Under the pieces are notes generated by a model. That model saw nothing but the letters and a program-made list of their open reading frames with translations. It was not told the DNA's origin and did no database searches. A DNA stretch of 11,834 nt. Origin: Planctomycetes bacterium GWF2_50_10. GTDB lineage: Bacteria; Planctomycetota; Phycisphaerae; Sedimentisphaerales; GWF2-50-10. Shown one piece after another: positions 1-5,817 of this stretch (position 1 is its first letter; each line of letters begins with the position of its first letter). The stretch covers positions 5,942-17,775 of the forward strand of contig MHYB01000099.1 of the NCBI GenBank assembly GCA_001824635.1, written 5' to 3'. Position numbers and translations under genes: made by a program.

Positions 1-1
1 C

Positions 2-112
2 CAGCGTTTGGGCATAGGCATTGCACATCTTTCTTACGGCTGCGCAGTGGATAATCTGCTGCAATGGCAATATTCATATGGAACAGGTTATAGTTTTCAG
101 TACCATGTCTAA
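2..112 (+). CDS. C-terminal end of an unidentified protein, possibly an outer-membrane beta-barrel
   Basis: An open frame enters from the left edge and runs 36 codons to a TAA at 110-112. The residues alternate polar with aromatic or hydrophobic (for example QWQYSYGTGYSFQYHV at the very end) and are rich in Gly and Tyr, which is how terminal strands of outer-membrane beta-barrels look. The stretch GIAHLSYG is faintly reminiscent of the HLSNG-type motif of lipid A deacylase (PagL)-like barrels, but the fragment is too short to assign. The 3' end is real only if the frame continues upstream, which cannot be seen here. The following 137 bases carry no gene and include the control region of the next gene; no convincing terminator hairpin follows it. 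Confidence 0.45.
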   Translation, partial: QRLGIGIAHLSYGCAVDNLLQWQYSYGTGYSFQYHV

Positions 113-143
113 CATTTAAGGCTTTCAGGCTGTTTTTTAATGT

Positions 144-151
144 GTAGCTAA
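144..151. promoter_or_regulatory. possible auxiliary operator half-match (GTAGCTAA)
   Basis: This octamer matches 7 of 8 bases of the TTAGCTAA core of the main palindrome at 192-209. The shared TAGCTA lies 53 bases upstream of the one in the main palindrome, close to five helical turns, so both would face the same side of the DNA. It could be a second repressor site or chance in AT-rich sequence; its own flanks are not symmetrical. Confidence 0.2.
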
Positions 152-183
152 GTTGCTTTAAATTCTTAAGTTCAAGTTTTCTA

Positions 184-211
184 TTGACAAATTAAATTAG
201 CTAATTAAACT
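184..211 (+). promoter_or_regulatory. sigma70-type promoter of the repressor/efflux operon
   Basis: A perfect -35 hexamer TTGACA lies at 184-189. With a 16-base spacer the -10 would be TAAACT at 206-211 (4 of 6 matches to TATAAT). Transcription would then start around 218-220, some 30 bases before the repressor ATG at 250. No other good promoter was found in the gaps of the efflux cassette, so this one probably drives all five genes. The spacer is almost completely filled by a palindrome (192-209), which predicts repression by steric block. Confidence 0.5.
192..209. promoter_or_regulatory. palindromic operator, likely site of the TetR-family repressor
   Basis: The sequence TTAAATTAGCTAATTAAA has a perfect 12-bp inner palindrome AATTAGCTAATT (195-206) and two further complementary pairs at 192/209 and 193/208, with one mismatch at 194/207. 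TetR-family dimers bind short palindromes of this kind, usually over their own promoter. It sits between the -35 and -10 elements, directly in front of a TetR-family gene, so autorepression is the natural reading. The symmetry is seen; the identity of the binding protein is inferred. Confidence 0.5.
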
Positions 212-237
212 ATGTGATAAAGATAATGCAGTATACG

Positions 238-242
238 AAAGG
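238..242 (+). promoter_or_regulatory. ribosome binding site that fixes the repressor start at 250
   Basis: AAAGG stands 7 bases before the ATG at 250. The earlier in-frame starts (GTG at 214, ATG at 226) have no Shine-Dalgarno sequence and would place coding sequence within or right behind the predicted -10 box, so the shorter protein is preferred. Confidence 0.55.
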
Positions 243-243
243 T

Positions 244-251
244 ATAGCTAT
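244..251. repeat. ATAGCTAT palindrome over the repressor start, repeated at 5708-5715
   Basis: This perfect 8-bp palindrome lies between the ribosome binding site and start codon of the repressor gene. Its TAGCTA core is 47 bases downstream of that in the main operator. The same 8 bases occur once more at 5708-5715, just after the last gene of the efflux cassette, so the two copies bracket the five genes. It could be an extra repressor contact or coincidence. Confidence 0.2.
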
Positions 252-918
252 GAAAAAACGGAGAGCTGACGGACAAGAAACACGGCAGAACCTGCTTGTT
301 GCAGCCGGTGAGGTTTTTGCACGCAAAGGGTTTTGGGAGGCCACGAATGCAGATATCTGCGAAAAAGCCAATTGCAATAACGCTTCTGTGAACTATCACT
401 TTGGCAGCAAGGAAAATCTCTATATAGAAGCATGGAAATATTCATTTGAAAAGTCCATTAAGGCGTATCCGCCGGATGGCGGGGTTTTGCCAACGGCGAG
501 TATTGAAGAAAGACTGCGAGGCAGAATTCTTTCGTTTATGCAGCGTATTGCTGACCCCGCATCGCACGATTTTGAAATGATACACAAAGAAATGGCCAAT
601 CCGACCGGCCTCTTAACTAAAACAATGGAAAAGGTCATAGCACGCATAGAGCAGGATTTCAAATCACTTCTTGCTGAACTGCTTGGGGCTGGAGCAAGCG
701 AAAAGCAAATACGATTCTGCCATATGAGTATCATGGGCCAATGTTTTGGTCCAATGCTGCACTTACGGCATAAAAAATCTGAGCATGCATTGCCTCCGCC
801 AAAAGATATGGCACTGCATTTTGATATTGAGGAATTGGCAGATCACATTACCCATTTCTGCCTGGTCGGAATGAATGGTATTCGCAATGAAATCAAAAGA
901 ACACAAAAAAACAAGTAA
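250..918 (+). CDS. TetR/AcrR-family transcriptional repressor, CecR-like
   Basis: This 222-residue protein is a DNA-binding repressor expected to control the efflux genes that follow. The N-terminal TetR domain covers about residues 10-56: a helix with ETRQNLLVAAGEVFARKGF, then the helix-turn-helix at roughly 31-51 (ATNADICEKA, then NNASVNYHFGSKENLY, the typical recognition helix and following motif). The ligand/dimer region (about 85-210) has the pattern of the CecR/DUF1956 C-terminal domain, including KEMANPTGLL and SIMGQCFGPM. E. coli CecR likewise controls an ABC efflux operon (ybhGFSR), which fits the context. The ligand cannot be read from sequence. It is the first gene of the unit; the outer-membrane factor starts 29 bases after its stop. 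The palindrome at 192-209 is its probable operator. The gene is AT-rich compared with the mfd cluster. The family call is firm, the CecR subgroup likely. Confidence 0.9.
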   Translation: MKKRRADGQETRQNLLVAAGEVFARKGFWEATNADICEKANCNNASVNYHFGSKENLYIEAWKYSFEKSIKAYPPDGGVLPTASIEERLRGRILSFMQRIADPASHDFEMIHKEMANPTGLLTKTMEKVIARIEQDFKSLLAELLGAGASEKQIRFCHMSIMGQCFGPMLHLRHKKSEHALPPPKDMALHFDIEELADHITHFCLVGMNGIRNEIKRTQKNK

Positions 919-947
919 AAGATCATAACTAAACTCAGGTGTGCATT

Positions 948-2468
948 ATGAAGTTTACATGCAGTATATTTGGAAAGTTAATTTCAGCTTTTAGGATAAC
1001 CGCCATATTTTTGTTCATGTTATGCCTGCTGCTTAATGGCTGTGCGCCAGTAGGCCCAAATTATGCAGCCCCTAAAACGGCCGTCTCGCAACAATGGCAG
1101 GAACCGCTTAAAGGAGGACTGATCGGATCAGAGATAGATCCCAACGCTCTTGCGGCATGGTGGACGACATTTAACGACGCGGAGCTATCGAGCCTCATTC
1201 AAAGGGCCGTGGCAGGCAACCTCGATGTCAAGCAGGCACAGGCGCGTGTTCGTGAGGAACGAGCCCGCAGGGGCATTGCCGAATCGGCGATGTTTCCTAC
1301 TCTCAACTATTCCGGCTCTGAGACATGGGCTCACAGCAGTGAAAACAGCGGCACCGGTAAAACGAACAATCTCTATTCTTCCGGTTTTGATTCGAGCTGG
1401 GAAATCGATATTTTCGGCGGCATTCGACGTTCTATTGAAGCTGCGCAGGGAGATTTAGAGGCCGGTCAGGAAAATTTGCATGATGTCCTTGTTACCTTAG
1501 TTTCGGAAGTGGCATTAAATTATGTGGAAATACGCACACTCCAGAATCGGCTTGACGTGGTTAATAAAAATTTAGCTACTCAGCAGGAGACGTATCAATT
1601 GACCCTGTGGGGTCAAGAGTCGGGTTTAACGGACGCGCTTTCCGCGGAGCAGGCAAAATACAATCTTGAAAGCACTCGTTCTGAAATACCGTCCTTACAC
1701 ACCAGTCTGGAAAAGGCAATGAACCGTATTGCAGTACTTCTTGGCGACCAGCCTGGAAATATCCACAAGGAACTGTCTGCAAAACCGACCGTAACGGAAC
1801 CTCTCCCTTGTGTTCCCCATAAGATAGCGGTCGGCATCCCTGCCGACATACTGCGACGCCGTCCTGATATACGTCAGGCTGAACGGGAACTTGCCGCCCA
1901 GACCGCTCGGATAGGAGTGGCTACTGCGGAACTCTACCCATCATTCTCATTAACCGGCTCTATCGGGGTGGAGGCGATGTCAGCACATACATTCACACAT
2001 AATCTTGGCTCTCGTGACGGCTATAGCTGGAGCGGCGGCCCCGGGGTCAACTGGGCACTATTTCAGGGTGGAGCCATTCGGCAAAATATAAAGGTGCAAA
2101 CGGCGATTCAAGAACAAGCCTTGGCCATATACGAAACCACCGTTCTGATCGCGCTGGAAGAAGTTGAAAATGCACTTGTCGCATACGCCGATGAGCAGGA
2201 ACGGGCAGATACGCTGCAACAGGCAGCACAGGCCGCTCAGGCCGCCGCGACATTTGCCGAGTACGATTTCAGGGCAGGTCTTGTCGATTTCAGTAGTGTT
2301 CTGGATGCACAGCGGTCCCAGTTATCATTTCAAAATCAACTGGCCCAAAGCAATGGAACGGTGATCTTGAACCTTGTGCGGCTCTATAAGGCACTGGGCG
2401 GAGGATGGAATTCCTTTGCACTTGCCGCACAGTACAATCAAACACAAAAATTAAATCAGGAGAAGTAA
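948..2468 (+). CDS. NodT-type outer-membrane efflux lipoprotein (TolC superfamily)
   Basis: The product is the outer-membrane channel of a tripartite pump: a trimer whose barrel crosses the outer membrane and whose helical tunnel reaches into the periplasm. It has 506 residues from the ATG at 948, which has AGG 8 bases upstream; an in-frame GTG at 939 overlaps that site and is unlikely. A lipoprotein signal peptide ends in the lipobox LNGC with Cys32 as the lipidated residue, followed by APVGPNYAAP, which is typical of NodT-family proteins. Two outer-membrane efflux repeats follow, about residues 60-270 and 290-495. The second carries the family hallmark around 299-330 (ADILRRRPDIRQAERELA, then IGVATAELYPSFSLTGSIG). 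Ala/Gln-rich helices near 420-450 fit the coiled-coil tunnel. Such genes more often sit with RND pumps; here the partners are ABC-type. The stop is 1 base before the adaptor start, implying coupled translation. Confidence 0.93.
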   Translation: MKFTCSIFGKLISAFRITAIFLFMLCLLLNGCAPVGPNYAAPKTAVSQQWQEPLKGGLIGSEIDPNALAAWWTTFNDAELSSLIQRAVAGNLDVKQAQARVREERARRGIAESAMFPTLNYSGSETWAHSSENSGTGKTNNLYSSGFDSSWEIDIFGGIRRSIEAAQGDLEAGQENLHDVLVTLVSEVALNYVEIRTLQNRLDVVNKNLATQQETYQLTLWGQESGLTDALSAEQAKYNLESTRSEIPSLHTSLEKAMNRIAVLLGDQPGNIHKELSAKPTVTEPLPCVPHKIAVGIPADILRRRPDIRQAERELAAQTARIGVATAELYPSFSLTGSIGVEAMSAHTFTHNLGSRDGYSWSGGPGVNWALFQGGAIRQNIKVQTAIQEQALAIYETTVLIALEEVENALVAYADEQERADTLQQAAQAAQAAATFAEYDFRAGLVDFSSVLDAQRSQLSFQNQLAQSNGTVILNLVRLYKALGGGWNSFALAAQYNQTQKLNQEK

Positions 2469-2469
2469 T

Positions 2470-3759
2470 ATGAAAGCTGATAGTAGTCTTGATACTTGTA
2501 GTGCCGGCAACATAAAAACCATGAAACTTTTTAAGAAACCAGATCATCCCAGGCGATGGATAGTTGCGGCCATATCGATGGCAGTCATTACAGCAGGTAT
2601 TATATTTTGGGCGAAGTTAACAAAGTCTGATTCTGTACAATGTAAAACTCAAAACGCCAGTCGAGGAGATATTACCGTTATCGTAACCGCCACCGGTACC
2701 GTCAAACCAACTAAGACGGTTGATGTCGGCAGCGAGTTATCAGGCATTCTCAAAAGTGTCGAAGTTAATTATAATGACAAAGTTAAAATCGGTCAGGTAT
2801 TGGCGACCATTGATCCCACCAGATATGAAGCTCAGGTAACACAATCCAAAGCGGCGCTCGATTCTGCTAAAGCTAGGATATTGCAGGCTAAGGCTACCGT
2901 AAGTGAAACCCGCAGTAAACTTGAAAAGTATGAACATGTTCGTAAGTTGAGTAATAACAAAGTACCATCGAAGAGCGAGTTTGATGCGGCACAGGCGGCG
3001 TTTGAAAGGGCTAAGGCCGATGAATCCAGTGCTATAGCCGCCCAAGCACAGGCCCAAGCTTCTCTTGACGCTTACCAGACCGATCTATCAAAGGCCGTTA
3101 TTTACTCTCCTATTAACGGAATTGTTCTGACCCGCAGCATAGAACCCGGTCAAACCGTAGCTGCATCTTTTACAACTCCGGTGCTGTTCACGTTGGCGGA
3201 AGATTTGACTCAGATGGAGTTACATGTGGATGTCGATGAGGCCGATATCGGTCAGGTAAAAGAAGGTCAGGAAGCCACCTTCAGCGTGGATGCGTATCCG
3301 AATCGCGAATTTAAAGCACAAATCATTCAGACACGTTATGGCTCTAAAACTGTTGACGGTGTGGTAACGTACGAAACAGTTTTAAAAGTCGATAATTCTG
3401 ATTTGTCACTGCGGCCGGGTATGACCGCTACGGCCGACATTGTGGTGCAAAAAGTTCAAAATGCGATGCTGATACCAAACCCTGCCTTGCGTTTTACAAT
3501 GCCGACCGAATCCCAAAGCAAGTCTTCACGCGGCTTAGTCGGAGCTTTGCTGCCCCGCCCGCCTGGCTCTGAGCCAAAAAAACGCGAAAATACAAACGAC
3601 AAGAAAAATCAGAAACAGGTCTGGGCCTTGAAAGAGAGGCAGCCAGTTGCAGTTTCGATCACCACAGGTGTCGAAAACGGCGTCGTCACCGAGGTGCTCA
3701 GCGGTGATATTACAGAAGCAATGCCATTGATCATTGAGCGTGTTAGTGAGGGCAAATGA
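2470..3759 (+). CDS. MacA-type periplasmic adaptor (HlyD family) of an ABC efflux pump
   Basis: This membrane-fusion protein links the inner-membrane ABC transporter to the outer-membrane channel. It has 429 residues; the ATG at 2470 is preceded by AGGAGA with 6 bases spacing, while an in-frame ATG at 2521 has none, so a 17-residue cytoplasmic extension (with Cys10) before the usual start region appears genuine. A single inner-membrane anchor spans about 30-48. The first lipoyl half is at about 84-115 (VGSELSGILKSVEV), the alpha-hairpin at about 120-207, the second lipoyl half from about 208 (AVIYSPINGIVL), then the beta-barrel and membrane-proximal domains. The hairpin tip keeps L160 and S167 of the RLS channel-docking motif, but His156 stands where Arg is usual. 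A Lys/Pro-rich loop at about 343-383 interrupts the last domain, as in many MacA-like proteins, making it longer than E. coli MacA (371). The stop overlaps the ATPase start. Confidence 0.92.
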   Translation: MKADSSLDTCSAGNIKTMKLFKKPDHPRRWIVAAISMAVITAGIIFWAKLTKSDSVQCKTQNASRGDITVIVTATGTVKPTKTVDVGSELSGILKSVEVNYNDKVKIGQVLATIDPTRYEAQVTQSKAALDSAKARILQAKATVSETRSKLEKYEHVRKLSNNKVPSKSEFDAAQAAFERAKADESSAIAAQAQAQASLDAYQTDLSKAVIYSPINGIVLTRSIEPGQTVAASFTTPVLFTLAEDLTQMELHVDVDEADIGQVKEGQEATFSVDAYPNREFKAQIIQTRYGSKTVDGVVTYETVLKVDNSDLSLRPGMTATADIVVQKVQNAMLIPNPALRFTMPTESQSKSSRGLVGALLPRPPGSEPKKRENTNDKKNQKQVWALKERQPVAVSITTGVENGVVTEVLSGDITEAMPLIIERVSEGK

Positions 3760-4481
3760 TCATGATCGCAACCGACCAGCAGGAAAATCAATTGCTTATA
3801 AAATTGCAGAGTGTCAAAAAGATATACGGCAGCGGCCAGGCTGCTATGGAGGCCTTGCGCGGCATTAATTTGGACATTGAAGAAGGCGATTTCGTCGCGA
3901 TAATGGGACCAAGCGGCTCAGGAAAATCTACCTGTCTCAACATACTCGGTTGTCTGGATACGCCAAGCGAGGGAAGTTATTCATTCAAAGACATTGCTGT
4001 TGAAAAGCTCAGCCGAAGTCAGCGAACACAGTTGCGTCGCCATTATCTCGGTTTTGTTTTCCAGGGGTACAATCTTCTAAGCCGCACTTCGGCATTAGAA
4101 AATGTCGAACTGCCGTTAATCTATCGAGGCGTCCATATCAAAGAACGGCAACTGCTCGCTTGTCAAGCTCTTCAATCCGTGGGTCTTGGCGGATGGGAAA
4201 CACATACGCCTGGTGAGTTATCAGGAGGACAGCAGCAGCGTGTTGCGATTGCCCGTGCTATTGTCACCGAGCCTGCGGTACTGTTAGCCGACGAGCCGAC
4301 CGGCAATCTGGACACAGTGCGCAGTCATGAAATAATGGAGTTGTTGACACAGCTTAACAATGATGGTATCGCCATCATAATGGTAACCCATGAGCCTGAT
4401 ATGGCAAAATACGCAAAACGTGTTATTCATTTTCGGGACGGCTTGATCGAGTCGGATAAGCAAAATGGAAGGAAACAATAA
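3756..4481 (+). CDS. MacB/LolD-type ABC transporter ATPase subunit
   Basis: The cytoplasmic ATP-hydrolysing subunit powers the permease encoded next. It has 241 residues with all motifs intact: Walker A GPSGSGKST (51-59), Q-loop Gln103 in FVFQGYNLL, ABC signature LSGGQ (155-159), Walker B LLADEP with catalytic Glu180, D-loop NLD (184-186) and switch His212 in VTHEP. The LPLIYRG segment after the Q-loop and the overall length are typical of the MacB/LolD/FtsE-like group. The first ATG (3756) overlaps the adaptor stop in an ATGA arrangement, but GAGGG at 3748-3752 is only 3 bases away. A second in-frame ATG at 3762 has 9 bases spacing and may be the true start, shortening the protein by two residues. 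Neighbours and overlaps show it works with the adaptor and permease, not with lipoprotein sorting. Confidence 0.94.
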   Translation: MIMIATDQQENQLLIKLQSVKKIYGSGQAAMEALRGINLDIEEGDFVAIMGPSGSGKSTCLNILGCLDTPSEGSYSFKDIAVEKLSRSQRTQLRRHYLGFVFQGYNLLSRTSALENVELPLIYRGVHIKERQLLACQALQSVGLGGWETHTPGELSGGQQQRVAIARAIVTEPAVLLADEPTGNLDTVRSHEIMELLTQLNNDGIAIIMVTHEPDMAKYAKRVIHFRDGLIESDKQNGRKQ

Positions 4482-5686
4482 TGCTGTGGGACACATTCAT
4501 ACTGGCACTGCGTGAAATCAGACGCCATATATTACGTTCATTCTTAACAATTCTTGGCATCGTGATCGGTGTAGCATCTGTCATTACAATGGTGACACTG
4601 GGCAATGGCGCTACCGTTCAAGTAACACAGCAAATCGCAAGTCTGGGCAGCAACTTATTAATGGTCAGTCCGGGCAAAAGGCTTGGTCCCGGTCAGGCAA
4701 GTACTGCTCCGCTTTTTAAGCTGGCCGATGTTGAAGCGATCAGCAGAGATGTCAGTTCAATCGCCGCCATTGCTCCGGCTTCCAGCAAGGCGGCAACGGC
4801 AGTCGTCGGCAATGAAAACTGGTCAACAACAATTACCGGTACCAATAATCAATATTTCAAAATAAGGATGTGGCCCATGCAGTCCGGTCGTCAGTTCAGT
4901 GACAGTGAATTGCGTGCCGGTGCGGCTGTATGTGTTATCGGAAATACGATTCGCAGCAAGCTGTTTGGCGGGCAAGACCCTTTAGGAAAAAGAATCCGTT
5001 TGGCAAAGCTCTCTTTCGAGGTAATCGGCTTATTGGAGACCAAAGGCCAGAGCACAATGGGACAAGATCAGGATGATCTGGTGCTGATTCCTTTGCGTGC
5101 GTTTGAGCGACGTATTTCAGGCAATCAGGATATCAGCCTGATTCAGGTCTCCGTGGCGGATGGAATTTCCACAGAAAAAGTTCAGAGTGATATCGCGCAT
5201 CTGATGCGTCAGCGGCGTCATCTGGCTCCAAATGAGGATGATAATTTTAATGTTATGGATATGAAAGAAATCACAAAAATGCTGACAGGAACCACACAGG
5301 TGCTTACCGCCTTGCTTGGTGCTGTAGCGGCAGTGAGCCTTATTGTCGGAGGCATCGGAATCATGAATATAATGCTGGTATCAGTTACTGAACGAACTCG
5401 AGAAATTGGCATTCGACTTGCCATAGGTGCTCTTGAACGTGAAGTATTGATGCAATTTCTGGTGGAGGCAGTGGCATTGTCATCTACAGGCGGCCTGCTT
5501 GGTATTTTATTAGGTTTGTTGGCATGTATGGGCCTCAAAAATGTTCTCCAGGTACCTTTTGTGTTTAATCCAACTATTGTTTTGGTTTCATTTTTGTTTT
5601 CCGCCGCAGTTGGGGTGATATTCGGTTATTTTCCAGCTCGCAAAGCAGCGCGGCTTGACCCTATCGAGGCACTGCGTCACGAGTAA
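4481..5686 (+). CDS. MacB-type ABC transporter permease (FtsX-like)
   Basis: The inner-membrane subunit of the pump has 401 residues. A transmembrane helix lies at about 21-40 (LTILGIVIGVASVITMV), followed by a periplasmic MacB core domain of about 230 residues. Three C-terminal helices follow at about 274-300, 331-351 and 365-384. The conserved MNIMLVSVTERTREIGIRLA loop after the second helix and the end PARKAARLDPIEALRHE are diagnostic of the family. In E. coli MacB the ATPase is fused to the N-terminus of this domain; here it is a separate upstream gene whose stop overlaps this ATG by one base (TAATG), with AAGGAA 6 bases upstream. MacB-type pumps move substrates such as macrolides, peptides, toxins or siderophores from the periplasm outward by a mechanotransmission mechanism; the substrate here is unknown. 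It is the last gene of the cassette; no clear terminator follows. Confidence 0.94.
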   Translation: MLWDTFILALREIRRHILRSFLTILGIVIGVASVITMVTLGNGATVQVTQQIASLGSNLLMVSPGKRLGPGQASTAPLFKLADVEAISRDVSSIAAIAPASSKAATAVVGNENWSTTITGTNNQYFKIRMWPMQSGRQFSDSELRAGAAVCVIGNTIRSKLFGGQDPLGKRIRLAKLSFEVIGLLETKGQSTMGQDQDDLVLIPLRAFERRISGNQDISLIQVSVADGISTEKVQSDIAHLMRQRRHLAPNEDDNFNVMDMKEITKMLTGTTQVLTALLGAVAAVSLIVGGIGIMNIMLVSVTERTREIGIRLAIGALEREVLMQFLVEAVALSSTGGLLGILLGLLACMGLKNVLQVPFVFNPTIVLVSFLFSAAVGVIFGYFPARKAARLDPIEALRHE

Positions 5687-5700
5687 ACTATAGGTATGCT

Positions 5701-5817
5701 ATGTCTGATAGCTATTCTCCATTCCTATCCTATATATTGACGCACCCAACAAAGCATGTTCAAATAGCGTATGCCGTGAGTATTAAATTTTACAATGCTC
5801 TTCGGCAAAGTTATTGA
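5701..5817 (+). CDS. possible 38-residue small ORF ending on the mfd start codon
   Basis: An ATG at 5701, 14 bases after the permease stop and 6 bases after an AGG (5692-5694), opens 38 codons ending in TGA at 5815-5817. That stop shares a base with the mfd ATG (TGATG), the classic layout for coupled translation, and mfd itself has no visible Shine-Dalgarno sequence. The peptide begins MSDSYSPFLSYILTHP and has no motif I recognise. The candidate mfd promoter lies inside it, so the two ideas compete unless transcription also reads through from the efflux genes. A frame of this length can easily arise by chance. Confidence 0.2.
   Translation: MSDSYSPFLSYILTHPTKHVQIAYAVSIKFYNALRQSY
5737..5765 (+). 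promoter_or_regulatory. candidate mfd promoter
   Basis: TTGACG (5737-5742, 5 of 6 matches to the -35 consensus) is separated by 17 bases from TCAAAT (5760-5765, 4 of 6 matches to the -10). Transcription would start about 45 bases before the mfd ATG. It is the best match in the 130-base gap between the permease and mfd and would separate the core cluster from the efflux unit. Moderate similarity only. Confidence 0.35.

Noticed and set aside
121..138. T-run (133-138) after the upstream partial gene, considered as a terminator
   Set aside because: The preceding bases form a direct repeat of GGCT and not an inverted repeat, so no stem can form.
214..249. Longer repressor start at GTG 214 or ATG 226
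   Set aside because: Neither has a Shine-Dalgarno sequence and both abut the predicted -10 box; the ATG at 250 has AAAGG at 7 bases.
5698..5712. Hairpin GCTAT-GTCTG-ATAGC after the permease gene
   Set aside because: The stem is only 5 AT-rich base pairs and has no T tract behind it; it is more plausibly part of the ATAGCTAT repeat or chance.
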